64,000 bases of DNA from Diphasiastrum complanatum (lineage: Eukaryota; Streptophyta; Lycopodiopsida; Lycopodiales; Lycopodiaceae), in contig CM055096.1 of NCBI GenBank assembly GCA_029204225.1, forward strand, positions 4,660,750 through 4,724,749, in the 5' to 3' direction. The notes under the pieces were generated by a model. That model was not told where the DNA came from and ran no database searches. It saw only the letters and a list, made by a program, of their open reading frames with translations. Of this stretch, positions 43,462 to 55,214 are shown in pieces. The stretch's first letter is position 1; every line of letters starts with the position of its first letter. The position numbers were made by a program, and so were the translations under genes.

Positions 43462-44287
43462 ATGGCTTCAATCAGCAGCATGCAAGAGCAAGATCTGCAC
43501 AATACTTGATTCTTCAGGATCTAACTTTCTAGCCTGGAAAGTTAAGACATCATTGATACTCAAGGGCGAAGGACTCTTCCCCTAGGTGGATGGCATAGAA
43601 GAAATGCCTACAACATCAGGCAAGGAGGTACGCGAATGGAGGGAGAAAAATGACAAGGCAGTAGCCTTGCTATCATCTTCCATCAAAGATAGACTCACAC
43701 TTGAGTTGGCTACACTCTCCAAAGCTAAGGAGATGTGAGATGCATTACTCACCAGATTTCAGACGAAGTCAAGAAGTCAAATCATGATGTTGGAAGATCA
43801 GTTGACCAATCTACAGTGGGATGGAAAAGACCTCACTTCTTTTGTGAGAAAGATGAAGGATCTATTTCTATCACTATATAACTCTGGAGTAGAGAATGCA
43901 GTGTAAGCTGAGAAGCAGCTCACGTACCTGTTGAGAGCCTTACCCAGATCATTCCAGATGACAAGAACCCTGCTCGCGAAAGATCCTGCCATGAACCTCG
44001 AAAAGGCAATTGTCGAGATTCGAGAGGAAGTTGATGCCAGAGAACACCTTGATCACAAGGATGGTTCTGACCAGGCCCTCGACGACAACAGAGAAAAATC
44101 CAAGAAACAACTTAAGCCTAAGAGAGAGTCAAATCAGAGGCAGGATCGTGATCAACAAGCAGAGGGAATAAGCAAAGGCAACTAGAAGACCAAAGGGAGG
44201 TCAAAACAACAAGGTGCAGACAAGAAGACTTGTGTGAGATGCAGAAGAGACGGGCATACAGTAGATACATGTTGGCTCATCTCTCAA
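43462..44287 (+). pseudogene. Copia-8 Gag
   Basis: Reading frame with four or five stops. It contains SNFLAWKVKTSLILKGEGLF, REWREKNDKAVALLSSSIKD, ALLTRFQTKSRSQIMMLEDQ, LTYLLRALPRSFQMT and a long charged stretch, then CVRCRRDGHTVDTCW, one CCHC knuckle. The longest open piece is 43931-44185. Gag stops in CWLISQG, where the sequence jumps into RNase H. Confidence 0.82.
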
Positions 44288-44729
44288 GGATGACTGTAAA
44301 AGCGTCTCAGGAGGATGCACCATCACATCAGGAGCAGCAGTTCTCTGGGTCAGCAAAAAGCAGACCGTAGTAGCCCAGTCATCCTGAGAAGCAGAGTATG
44401 TTGCAGCAGCAAAGATGGCCAATGAGATAATCTAGCTAAGGCAGTTCCTGGACGAATTGGGCAAAACAAGGAACAAGCCTCTAGTCTTGCAGATGGACAA
44501 CACTTCTGCAATACACCTTACAAAAGACCCTGTGTTCCATTCCATAATGAAGCACATTGCGATCAAGTACCACTTGATCAAGGATCTAATTGAAAAGAAG
44601 ATGTTGCAGACCACCTTCATCGGAACGAAAGACATGGTTGTTGACATCTTCACCAAAGCCCTGGACAAAGGACTCTTTGAGAAACAGAGGAGCAGTCTCG
44701 GGATCGTAAAGCTATCATGCTTTGAGAGG
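44288..44729 (+). pseudogene. Copia-8 RNase H
   Basis: KSVSGGCTI, AAVLWVSKKQTVVAQSS, EAEYVAAAKMANE, then open from 44457: LVLQMDNTSAIHLTKDPVFH, KHIAIKYHLIKDLIEKK and VVDIFTKALDKGLFEKQRSS. It is nearly the same protein as in Copia-9 (51858-51190). The join to Gag lies at TCTCAAGGATGACT, a word both parents share, so a microhomology deletion is likely. The frame runs on through the polypurine tract (GAGAGGGAGC) into the LTR up to 44993. Confidence 0.87.
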
Positions 44730-44733
44730 GAGC

Positions 44734-45720
44734 TAAAGAAACAAAATGTTTCTAACTACAAAGCCTTGCTAGCTTTCAACCCTCAGCTTGACGAAGATGT
44801 TTGCGAACACGAAAGTCAGGAGACACGAAGCACGAAAAGTTTTGCAAACTTGAAAGTAAAAAAAAAACGAAGACGAATGATTCGTGAACACGAAAGTCAA
44901 AGGAGACGCAGACAAACGGTTCGCAAACATGAAAGATTCACGAACGAAAATCTTTTGCGGTCTGGCACGAGAATCTTTTGTGGTTTGGCATGAGAATCTT
45001 TTGCGATCCAGTATGAGAGAAAGGCAGACGAGCAAAATGAAACCAATGATGGAAACGAAACCAACGATGGAAATGGAACCAATGATGGAAACGAAACCAA
45101 CGATGCGACACAAAAAATGTCTCAAAACTTGTTTTGCTCTCACGCTCTAAAGAGTACAAGCGAGATATGCAAGTACCCAGAAGTACAGACGTCTGATCTG
45201 ATGGCATAACATCAGCAGATACACTTTAGGTCATGGCTAATCTGCCACTCTTGTAATTTCCTAATTAGTTGTAGATGCTTAATCACTCTAATCTAAAAGT
45301 TACATAGAGCGACTATATCCTTGCTAGATGATACTTGACAAAAAAAATGACAGAATACACATACGGTGTAGTGTAGTAGTCTGATGCTAGTAAGCAATCA
45401 AGACGAAATACGAAGACAACAAGTCCGCATGCGTGCGAGACGAGTTCTGTGATCAGGATCCATAGAGATCCAAAAGTCCGCTAGTAAGCAAGACATACAT
45501 TCGTGAGAGAACCGCGTTTCTCCCACGCCAACGCACTGCGTGAATTTGCATGCAGTGCTTGAAGAAATCAGAGAAAGATCAATATAGATGATTTTTCTTG
45601 TTGTGTCTGATTTCGAATGCGAATGTGTCTGTTGTTGATCGTGTGTATGAGTTTTTCCTAGTTCATTTCTATTTCGCACCTTGGTTGAAACTATGTTGAA
45701 TGCTGCATTAATTTTATAAA
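44734..45720 (+). repeat. Copia-8 3' LTR, truncated
   Basis: Starts TAAAGAAACAAAATG after GAGAGGGAGC. 987 bp match 42282-43268; the terminal part is lost at the joint with Gypsy-4. Confidence 0.88.
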
Positions 45721-47033
45721 CGTATCCAGTCCATACCATTGTTGCTGCTCAGATTGAGTGGTACGGGCAATTCTGGTTCTGCTACAGTCAAGTTTATGTG
45801 GGCCACTTGTTGATTGGCTGGCACCGATGGTGCAGGTAAGGCCATACGTTGTTGATGATTTGGTGCGCCGTACCTCGGTGCCGCATTTGGTGCCCCTTGA
45901 TGATATTGATAAAAAGTCTGATAAGGACTCCTCTTCTGTTGAATAATCTGAGGGCTAAATGGGCAAAATGTCGTATCGTGCGATGTTGTGTTGCACAAAT
46001 GGCAAAATCTATGTGTCAGTCTCAAATTTTGCTTTAGAATTGGGCACTCGTTTGCTATATGATTTTGTGTGCATACTGAACACCATACTTTTTTTATTGG
46101 GGACATTGTAGCTGGTTTTGTTCTGGTAGATTTGGCATTGTTGCTATAGCTCCTTGTAAGGCTTTCAGTTTTTTATCAAACTGCGCCATAAGCCGTTCCA
46201 TCTGCTGTTTGTGTAATTTTGTCATCTGATCCAACAACAGTTCTATGGATAGAGCAAAAGCATTTGATGATGATGATGCTATCGAGAGAATAAAAGTATG
46301 GGTGGATGGATATTTGTCGTCTGATCCCTCATCCTCTTCCTTGATGGCATCCTCCATAGCTTCTTGCAAAGTAGCGTATTGCTCCTGTCATTTTAGTACT
46401 CTCCTGATGCTCAGTGGTAGTCCTGCTAGAAACCACATGATCATCACATGATCACCGCATGATCGAGAGTTAGGGCTGCACTGCACTCGGATCGTAGATT
46501 TTGACCCGTTCAATATAGTCCTTGATCCTTTCTCTTTTTCCCATCTTAACCTTGCTGAGCAGGAGAAACGGGTTTTCTAGGAAGTTTCTTGGTTTAAACT
46601 GCATGAAGAGAGCCGCTTTAACCACTTCCCAAGTGGATTTCTCTTCCTCTGACAGGTTGAAAAACCAATCTTGAGCCACCGCTACTAGGGACATGGGGAA
46701 CAACATCAACTTTTCTGCAAGTGTCCATTCGCCATAGATTTCACAAGCTTGCTCGTAGATATGGAGGAAGCAGATGGGATCTGATGATCCGTCGTATTTT
46801 AGTATCTCCATCCGAGGTGCCCTCCGGACTGCTTGCAAGGGAGTGACATGTACGGATTCGCCCATTGGATCCATTGGCACTGGTTTTGAATCTGCTTCTT
46901 GTTGCGCAGCTGCTAATGTGGGAAGGTGTGGTGCTTGATTCATTGTCCTTCTTGCTACTGTTCGTCCAAATCTCAGATTCATCTGATGGTGGGGTCCAAG
47001 ATAGTTGAATCTTGTTTGTACAATGGGATGCAC
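45721..47033 (-). CDS. Gypsy-4 Gag, N-terminal and central part
   Basis: Gag of a Ty3 element, the structural protein of the particle. 47033-46470 is open: MNLRFGRTVARRTMNQAPHL, KYDGSSDPICFLHIYEQACE, AEKLMLFPMSLVAVAQDWFF, EEKSTWEVVKAAL and FKPRNFLENPFLLLSKVKMG, the retrotransposon Gag core. After a short break 46369-46094 carries an acidic segment and a coiled-coil-like QMTKLHKQQMERLMAQFDK. 46106-45714 adds CSVCTQNHIANECPILKQ and CHLCNTTSHDTTFC, two knuckle-like motifs. Copia-8 then interrupts it. Confidence 0.85.
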
Positions 47034-48260
47034 TCTCTGGATCTTAAGGTTCTGACCAATCGGATTGGTCAGAAGTGAAATTTAGGCCTTGTACAATGGT
47101 TTTTCCTTGATAACTTTTTATTCCTTGTACTGATTTGAGATTTTGACAGTAGCTGGATCTAGTGCAGATCTTTCCACTGATCTAGTCTGCGAGAGTTCTC
47201 TTGTGCGAGGGTTGGCTATGCGAGGGTTATTTAGCTGTTTTACAGATAAAAAACCTTGATATCTTTCAGATCTTTGGGAAATAACTCTTGCAAGAATCAC
47301 AGGAGCTGAATCTGTGTGACTCTAGAATTCTCTACGAGAGTTAACTCTCGTAAGAAATGAAAATTTCACTATATGCGAGGGTTCAAAACCAATATTTTGG
47401 CTTGATCTTCACCAATTCTTAGTACTAACTCTTGCAGGCTTCATCACTGATGGAAATTGACATTCTGGATCGATTGAAATGGTCTGCAAGAGTTCTCTCT
47501 AGAAGGATTTGCTGGATCTTCACTTTTTAGTGATTTTTTAGCACTTAAACCCAATTTTCTGTGCACTGGAATCAAACTAACTCTCGCAAGCTCTTTTGTG
47601 TCCTGGTCTCACTGATATGGAACTTTAGAACTCTTTGCGAGGGTTCTTGCCCACTAGAACTGAAAATTTTAGTGTTTGTGAGGGTTCTTTGGTATTTTCC
47701 CGTCTTTTTTCCATTGGGAACTCTCGCACAGGCACTTAGACAGTGAAGTAACTCTCGCAAGCCTCTCTGTGTCCTGGTTTCACTGAGATGGAACTTCAGA
47801 GGGCTCTGTGAGAGTTCTGGTGAAGATTTGCATTTTTTTGAATTTTTACAAGGGTTTTTTGAATTTTTATGATTTTTTCTCTGATTTTTACAATATGTTT
47901 GGAATTAACTCTCATAGGATTCTATGCAGGTTTGGGACAGTACCTTGGAGTTGTTGCTAGTCATGCAAGGGTTATCTCTCATTGGTTTTGGAGAAAACAA
48001 AATCTGATCAAAATTTTGGCTCTTTTTCCCTCCAAAATGCAGATTGTTGTGTTTTTTTTTGGGTTTTTGGTTTGGATGTCAAGCCCTTAGAGACTGTTCA
48101 GGACCTCCTCTACCCTCTCACACCTCTTCCGCTAGTTGTGAACAGTTCAAACACAGAAAAATATAGAAAACTAACTCTAAACACCCAAAAATCTACCTAA
48201 AACTACTCCAAAAAGCAAGAAATAGCTAAAATGCAGCTATACTAGTTAGTGGAAACCTAT
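47034..48260 (-). other. Gypsy-4 leader with repeated motifs
   Basis: Untranslated leader. It has many GCGAGAGTT/AACTCTCGC-like words on both strands and a direct repeat of about 58 bp (AACTCTCGCAAGC...CTGAGATGGAACTT) near 47577 and 47752. The same layout is found in Gypsy-5. Confidence 0.8.
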
Positions 48261-48277
48261 CCCCGACAACGGTGCCA
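48261..48277 (-). other. Gypsy-4 primer-binding site (Asp-tRNA type)
   Basis: The minus strand reads TGGCACCGTTGTCGGGG, close to the TGGCGCCGTTGCCGGGG primer site of plant Tat/Athila elements, with two substitutions. It lies one base from the 5' LTR. Confidence 0.85.
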
Positions 48278-48278
48278 C

Positions 48279-49082
48279 TGTAGGTTTGAAGATCTCACGT
48301 AGTAGTTGTCCTCCCGCCTGTCAGCAAGGGTTAGAACACTGGATAGGTGTCTAACTATGAATAGATGCTACTTTTAGTTAGTTCTCTACTTTTTTTCTAA
48401 CTCTACCACCACTAACACTACACACCCCTATCTCTACTCCACTAAACTAACCTTCATCTTGATTTTGGGTGAAGGAGAAGAGAAGAATAGAAGAGATTGA
48501 GAAGAGAAGAGAGAAAGAGGGAGATAGAGAGTGGAGGTTAGCTCAAATGCTCATTTTACTTGTTAAAGGAGAAACATCAGCTATGGAAACCAAGAAAGCA
48601 TCAACTTGAAAGCAAATAGAAAGCAACAATAGCAATAGCAAGCATTGAATAGCAAATGAGAATCCTTCTCTTCCAAAAATGGTAGAGTTTCCTCCTTCTC
48701 ATTAAGCATGCAAAATAGAGTACATGAGGTGCCTTTTTATAAATGGGGAAGGCCCTTGCCCCAAAATACTATTGGCTAATATGTACACCAATCCTATCCA
48801 TTCATCTTGGATCCAACTTGAAAAAAGTACATTGGATTTCACATGATTCATGTGAGTCTCTATTTGGACCCAACTCTAAAATAATAGACTTCTAAATTTA
48901 AAATGACTTTGGGACTCAAGTTTTATTTTAATTACAAAGAGGCCCAAGTCTATTATTCTATTTACAACTCAACTTGCATGCTCATTGGGCCATGGACTCA
49001 TATATGCAGGATGCCATGCCCTCGCAACACATTCTATTAGCCAATATTATTTATTTACAATATGATGGGAATACCCCCAACA
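48279..49082 (-). repeat. Gypsy-4 5' LTR
   Basis: Pair of 39104-39915. On the plus strand starts TGTAGGTTTGAAGATCTCAC and ends ACCCCCAACA. Confidence 0.92.
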
Positions 49083-49782
<700 letters not shown>

Positions 49783-50155
49783 AATGGACCAAGATGATAT
49801 TCTAGTGACGGGGAACACGGAAATCCGTCCGGCATCACCAGGAAGTGATGACACGGAAATTCAACCGGCATCACCAGACACTGATGAGGCCCTCAACTCT
49901 AATAAATAATTCAACACTTTGGGCAAAGCGATACTGAAACTTCACCAAAGTAGTAAGCAATGCGATAACCAAATGCAAAACTTTTAAAACCAATTGCAAG
50001 CTATCACCTCAACTAATTTGGGGTACCAACCGATAGTATTTTTTGACGATAAAAAATTCAAGCGTTCGAAACTTGTTGAGGACTGGGTTAATCATTGGTC
50101 ATGCTATTTTAGCTTGCACAACATCCCATAGGACAAGTGGATATTCTTGAAGAGT
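49783..50155 (+). pseudogene. Gypsy-3 Gag N-terminus
   Basis: Starts MDQDDILVTGNTEIRPASPG, has two stops, then YQPIVFFDDKKFKRSKLVED and WVNHWSCYFSLHNIPXDKWIFL, where the last part resembles the Gag core of plant chromoviruses (F.......W...F..H.IP...W..L). It is cut near 50156 by Copia-9 sequence and resumes beyond 55210 with the middle of Gag missing. Confidence 0.6.
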
Positions 50156-50162
50156 GTGATAT

Positions 50163-50174
50163 GCTCTGATACCA
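50163..50174 (-). other. Primer-binding site outside the Copia-9 LTR
   Basis: The minus strand reads TGGTATCAGAGC one base after the end of the LTR at 50176, as in the 5' half of Copia-8. About six more leader-like bases follow before Gypsy-3 gag. Confidence 0.88.
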
Positions 50175-50175
50175 C

Positions 50176-51200
50176 TGAAGATGAAAATGAATCAGGATCG
50201 CAATCGCGAAGCTTTCACAAAGGAACCACGACTCTCTTGCCCTCGGATGGAGTTTAGATGTGTTCGCTCGACACTGCCAGCTGAATCACTCCTACAGTCC
50301 TCCAGAGTGTAGTCAGGCACTGCTGATCTACGTTGATAAAATTAATGCAGCATTCAACATAGTTTCAACCAAGGTGCGGAATTCAAATGAACAAGGAAAC
50401 TTAGACACACGAATAAACAACAGACGCTTTTGCATTCGAGATCAGACACAACAAGAAAATCATCTATATTGATCTTTCTCTGATTTCTTCAAGCACTGCA
50501 TGCAAATCCACGCACACAGTTCTCTCACGAGCAATTGTCTCGCTTTACTAGCAAACAGTTGGATCTACAAATCCTAGACAAAATTGTCTTCGCACGCAGG
50601 CGAACATGTATTCTGTATTTCGTCTTGATTACCTACTTGCATCAGACTACTACATTACACTGTATGTGTACTATGTTGATCTACATGTCAAATATCATCC
50701 AGTAAGTATAGTTACTCTATGTAAATCTAAGATTAGAGTGATTAAGCATCTACAACTAATCAGGAAAATACAAGAGCGGCAAATTAGCCACAACCTACAA
50801 TGTATCTACTGACGTCATGCCATCAGATCAGATATCTGTACGTCTGGGTACTTGCATGATCTCGTTGGTACTCTTTGGAGCGTGGAGGGCAGGAGAAGGT
50901 TTTGTTTTCGTCGTTGGTTTCATTTGATCGTTTGCCTTCTCTCGTACTGGACCGCAAAAGATTCTCATGCCAGACCGCAAAAGATTCTCGTTCGTGAATC
51001 TTTCGTGTTCGCGAACCGTTCGTCTTCGTCTGCTTTGACTTTTGAGTTCGTGAAGCATCCATCTTTGTTTTCTTTGACTTTCGTGTTCACAAAAGTTTTC
51101 GTGCTTCGTGTCTCTTGACTTTCATGTTCGCGAACATCTTCGTCAGGCTGAGGGTTGAAAGCTAGCAAGGCTTTGTAGTTAGAAACATTTCATTTTTTCA
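50176..51200 (-). repeat. Copia-9 LTR
   Basis: 1025 bp, the reverse complement of the Copia-8 LTR type: in minus orientation starts TGAAAAAATGAAATGTTTC after tract GAGAGGGAGC (51210-51201) and ends CATTTTCATCTTCA. The GACGAACGGTTCGCGAA repeats are at about 50985-51140. Confidence 0.9.
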
Positions 51201-52674
51201 GCTCCCTCTCAAAGCATGATAGCTTTACGATCTCAAAACTGCTCCTCTGTCTCTCAAAGAGTCCTTTGTCCAGGGCTTTAGTAAAGATGTCAGCAACCAT
51301 GTCTTTCGTTCCGATGAAGGTGGTCTGCAACATCTTCTTTTCAATTAGATCCCTGATCAAGTGGTACTTGATCGCAATGTGCTTCGTTCTGGAATGGAAC
51401 ACGGGATCTTTCATCAGGTGAATTGCAAAGGTGTTGTCCATCTGCAAGACAAGGGGCTCGTCCCTTGTTTCGTCCAATTCGTCCAGGAATTTCCTTAGCC
51501 AGATTATTCCGTTGGCCATCTTTGTTGCTGCAACATATTCTGCTTCGCAGGATGACTGGGCTACAATGGTCTACTTCTTGTTGACCCAAAGAACTGCTGC
51601 TCCTGATGCGATGGTGCATCCTCCTGAGACGCTTTTATAGTCATCCTTGAGAGATGCCCAGCTAGTATCGCTGTAGGAAAATATCCTGAAACTTGCATCA
51701 TGACAATAACACAAGCCATAATCTCTTTTTAATTGAAGATATTGCAAAATGCGTTTTGCAATCTTCCAATGTGTTGAGACTGGATTCGTGCAGAATTGGC
51801 TCATCCTGAACACTGCATAAGCAATATCAGTACGTGTGTTGTCTGCAAGGTACATCAATGATCCTATCAGCTTCCTATAAGGTGTGAGCTACATTTGTTC
51901 TCTCTCTTCCTCAGTCCTTGGACAATCGTCGCTTGTCAGCACCATCCCTGCAAGCATTGGAGAGTTTGCTCCTTTGCAGTTCAGCATCCCAAAGTCCTCT
52001 AGGATCTTCTAGGTGTATTTGGACTGGTGAAGGTATAACTTACCTCCCTTGTAGTCCCTTTTAATTTGTAAGCCTAGGTAACATCTGGCTTCTCCCAGAT
52101 CCACTATCTCAAAATGTTTCGAGATGTCTGCCTTTACTTCAACAATTAGCTGCTCACTCCTACAAAGTATCAGAGTGTCATCCACATATACAGCCACTAT
52201 GATGATTTGCCCATCTGTAACTCTGACATATACATTAGAATCAACCAACAGAGGCTTGAATCCTAATGATTTCAGGGCTTGATCTTTCTTCTTGTACCAT
52301 TGTCGGGCTGATTGTTTCAGACCGTAGATGCTTCTGTGCATTCTGCATGCATAGTCTGGAAGTGAATTCGAGACGTATCCTGGGGGTTGATCCACGTAGA
52401 CCTCTTCGTCTAATTTGCCATACAAGAAGGCTGTCTTCTCGTCCACAATGTGGATCCTGAGGTCATAAGCTGCTACATGTGCAAATAACAGACATAGGGA
52501 TGAATGTTTGATGATAGGAGAGAAGGTTTCAGAGTAGTCAATACCATATCTCAGAGAGAAACCTTTTGCTACCAGTCTTGCCTTGTATTTCGTGATATTT
52601 CCATCTAGTCCATATTTGAGCTTGATAATCCATTTGCATTTGACAGTCTTTTGCTTATGTGGTAATGGCTCCAA
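51190..52674 (-). CDS. Copia-9 reverse transcriptase and RNase H
   Basis: One reading frame with three stops (near 52009, 51890 and 51571). RT: VKCKWIIKLKYGLDGNITKY, KARLVAKGFSLRYGIDYSET, FLYGKLDEEVYVDQPPGY, IYGLKQSARQWYKKKDQ and the catalytic VAVYVDDTLILC. RNase H: TDIAYAVFRMSQF, HWKIAKRILQYLQ, DTSWASLKDDYKSVSGGCT, EAEYVAATKMANG, MDNTFAIHLMKDPVFH and MVADIFTKALDKGLF. It ends RELKK at the LTR. All catalytic RT residues are intact. Confidence 0.92.
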
Positions 52675-52993
52675 CGTCCATACCTAGTTCTTCCTCATGG
52701 ACTCCATCTCTTCGTTCATGACTTGGATCCATCTGTCCTTCTCTGGACTGTCAATCGCTTTCTCGAAAGTCACTGATTCTGCATAACTCTTCTGATGTGG
52801 AAGTTGAGCTGCTTGGCACATATCTTGTTGGCGCTCTTCGTGGTCTTGTCGACCTTCTAGGAGATCCTCTTGGGACAGCTATGCCTTTGCTTTTGTCTGC
52901 ATTGCTCGGTTCGGAACCATCTTGGTTTACAAGAACTGCAACGGCAGGTTGCCTCTTTCTTCGTCAAATTTGTCATTTGAATGGGAGACGTAC

Positions 52994-54166
52994 TCAAAAA
53001 TCTTCGTCCTCTGCTCCCTCTGTCATTGGCGGCAGGTCATAGTACTGTCTCTCCATAACTTCGTAGCTGACAAGATCGTCATTGGCCATTGTCTTGCTCT
53101 CATCAAATCTGACATCTCTCACTGTTTTCATTGTGTTTGTGTCTGGCATGTAGACTCTGTAGTATGACAAATTGTTGTCATAACCTACCAAAAATCCCTG
53201 CTCAGCTTTCTCATCAAGCTTCTTTCGAAGCTTATCAAGAATATGTGCATAAGCTGCATAGCCAAAGATTCTGACGTGAGACAAATTGGGCTTTCTACCC
53301 CACCATAGCTCATGTGGTGTCGTATGAGGGACACCAGACTTGCCTGTTCTATTCTGAATGTATGCGGTTGTAGCTACTACTTCAGCCCATAGTGCCCTTG
53401 GAGCTTTTGAGTAGGCCATCATGCATCTACGTGCTTCCATCAGGGTCATGTTCTTTCGTTCAGCAACACCATTGTGCTGCGGTGTGTAGGCTGCAGTTCT
53501 TCTGTGAATGATGTCATGATGATTGCAGAAGTCAATGAAGCGATTCGAGATGTATTTGCCACCTCGATCTATTCTGAATTGCTTCACTTTGCAGTTTGTA
53601 TATTTCTCAATCCAATTCACATATTCTGTGAATTTATCAAGTGCTTCAGATTTATTCTGAATAAAATACACTCTAGCAAATTTGCTATAATCATCAACGA
53701 AGGTTATATAATATTTTGAATCTTTCATTGAGATCATGTTGAATGGTTCACAGATGTCAGAATGCACTAGCTCAAGAATCTTAGTCGTTCTATAAGAGTC
53801 TTTGACGAATGGTGTGCGTGACATCTTGCCCTTCAAACATGCATCATAGGTGGTCGAACTGGTTGCATTCGAGATGTTGGCCCCTGTTATTGCTCCATAA
53901 TGGCTTGCTTGGTAAAGTGCCATTGAGTTCATGTGGCATAGTCTCCTATGCCACAGAGTGTTTGGCTGGTCATCACAAGTCTGATGCACCTGATCTGCAG
54001 GTAGGCGTACCTTCATATGATATAGGTTTCCTTTCCTTCTGTCTTGAGTGATCAAGGTATTGGTACTGGCATCAATCACATTGCATGCTTCATCACAAAA
54101 TGTCGCACGCATCCCCGCATCTGCTATTCTTGCTGTAGAGAGCAAGTCTTGTTGCAGAGTAGGCAT
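52994..54166 (-). CDS. Copia-9 pre-integrase and integrase
   Basis: 390 codons, the longest open frame in the window. MPTLQQDLLSTARIADAGMR, GNLYHMKV, LWHRRLCHMNSMAL, CLKGKMSRTPF, then LELVHSDICEPF (first Asp), FVDDYSKFARVYFI, QFRIDRGGKYISNRF (second Asp kept; the usual GGE is GGK), HNGVAERKNMTLME (Glu), VRIFGYAAYAHI and FLVGYDNNLSYYRVY. It shares its frame with the protease at 54439-54185, separated by one stop. Confidence 0.93.
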   Translation of the reverse strand: MPTLQQDLLSTARIADAGMRATFCDEACNVIDASTNTLITQDRRKGNLYHMKVRLPADQVHQTCDDQPNTLWHRRLCHMNSMALYQASHYGAITGANISNATSSTTYDACLKGKMSRTPFVKDSYRTTKILELVHSDICEPFNMISMKDSKYYITFVDDYSKFARVYFIQNKSEALDKFTEYVNWIEKYTNCKVKQFRIDRGGKYISNRFIDFCNHHDIIHRRTAAYTPQHNGVAERKNMTLMEARRCMMAYSKAPRALWAEVVATTAYIQNRTGKSGVPHTTPHELWWGRKPNLSHVRIFGYAAYAHILDKLRKKLDEKAEQGFLVGYDNNLSYYRVYMPDTNTMKTVRDVRFDESKTMANDDLVSYEVMERQYYDLPPMTEGAEDEDF

Positions 54167-54184
54167 GAACAGAATATGTTCGAG

Positions 54185-54439
54185 TCATTTGTCTCTGCCT
54201 TTGGTGTTGAGCCATAGTGAACCAATACCGTTCACTTGATGTATAGATCCATCTCCAAGAACTATGAATCTCGAGGGATCTGCACTTCTCAAATCAGACA
54301 TTATTCGTCTTGATGTCATGAAGTGTGAGGTGGCTCCTGAGTCTAGAATCACCTCATATGTGTTAGATGTTGATGCTACACACATGCCTTCATAGATATG
54401 GGCGGTCGAACAGTTTTTGTTCATTCTTTCTTTGCCCAT
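54185..54439 (-). CDS. Copia-9 protease
   Basis: 84 codons with the retropepsin motif VILDSGATSHFM and VLGDGSIHQVNGIGSLWL, typical of the copia protease, which cleaves the polyprotein. The stop at 54185 lies in the linker to integrase. Confidence 0.88.
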   Translation of the reverse strand: MGKERMNKNCSTAHIYEGMCVASTSNTYEVILDSGATSHFMTSRRIMSDLRSADPSRFIVLGDGSIHQVNGIGSLWLNTKGRDK

Positions 54440-55200
54440 TTTCGAGCTCTCGGGCTCCTCGACATAGGATGAGCTATTACTATTCTCCTGTTTGTTCTGT
54501 GCTAATTTGTTTCTCGGGTTCTAGCGGCAATCCATGGTTGTGTGACCTTTTTATGGCACTGGATACACTCAATCTTGGGATTGAGCCAATAGGTATCTAC
54601 TGTATGCCCGTCTCTTCTGCATCTCATGCAAGTCTTCTTGTTTGCACCTTGTTGTTTCGACCTCTCTTTGCTCTTCCAGTTGCCTTTGCTGGTTCCCTCT
54701 GCTTGCTGATCACGATCCTGCCTCTAATTTGGCTCTCTCTTAGGCTTGAATTGCTTCTTGGATTTTTCTTTGTTGTCGTAGAGGGCCTGGTCAAAACCAT
54801 CTTTGTGATCAAGATGTTCTCTAGCCTCGACTTCCTCTCGAATCTCGACAATCACCTTTTCGAGGTTCATGGCGGGATATTTCGCGAGCAAGGTTCTTGT
54901 CATCTAGAATGATCTGGGTAAGGCTCTCAACAGGTACATGAGCTGCTTCTCAGCTGACACAGCATTCTCTGCTCCAGAGTTATGTAGTGACAGAAACAGA
55001 TCCTTCATCTTCCTTACGAAAGAAGTGAAGTCTTTCCCACTGCAAATTTGTCAGCTGATCTTCCAGCATCATGATTTGACTTCTTGATTTCGTTTGAAAT
55101 CTGGTGAGTAATGCATCCCACATCTCCTTAGCTTTGGAGAGTGTAGCCAGGTCAAGTGTGAGACTATCTTCGATGGAAGATGATAGCAAGGCTACTGCCT
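54440..55200 (-). pseudogene. Copia-9 Gag, N-terminally truncated
   Basis: Runs from KAVALLSSSIEDSLTLDLAT through MWDALLTRFQTKSRSQIMML (55190-54980), several shifted pieces with YLLRALP and charged KPKREPN-like stretches, to knuckle CMRCRRDGHTVD near 54610. Compared with Copia-8 it lacks about the first 60 residues, together with the leader and 5' LTR. Confidence 0.82.
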
Positions 55201-55214
55201 TGTCATTTTTTTTT

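Larger units (their letters stand above)
42282..45720 (+). mobile_element. Copia-8, internally deleted copia in Gypsy-4 gag
   Basis: Two LTRs (42282-43352 and 44734-45720) flank a 1.4-kb interior with primer site, Gag and RNase H. Protease, integrase and RT are gone. The right LTR lacks its last roughly 84 bp together with the TSD: it stops after ATTTTATAAAC and Gypsy-4 Gag resumes at once. By comparison with Gypsy-5 at 61195-61235, the target was the Gag coding sequence near AAATGGTTCATC. It is the same family as Copia-9. Confidence 0.88.
39104..49082 (-). mobile_element. Gypsy-4, Ty3/gypsy element without visible pol
   Basis: LTRs at 39104-39915 (812 bp) and 48279-49082 (804 bp) flank an interior with, in minus orientation, an Asp-tRNA-type primer site, a 1.2-kb leader, Gag (split by Copia-8) and an unrecognised ORF near the 3' LTR. 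No protease, RT or integrase is seen, so the copy is non-autonomous. The flanks TCAAC and CCACC do not form a TSD. The primer site suggests the Tat/Athila side of plant gypsy. Confidence 0.85.
50156..55210 (-). mobile_element. Copia-9, permuted copia element with a single LTR
   Basis: Minus-strand order from right to left: Gag (N-terminus missing), protease, integrase, RT, RNase H, polypurine tract, one LTR (50176-51200), then a primer-binding site on the outside of the LTR (50163-50174). There is no 5' LTR on the right: Gag stops at 55200 and Gypsy-3 resumes. No TSD is seen. It is the same family as Copia-8. Confidence 0.85.

Noticed and set aside
52797-53719. Plus-strand ORFs of about 80 codons in Copia-9
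   Set aside because: They are shadows of the 390-codon minus-strand integrase.
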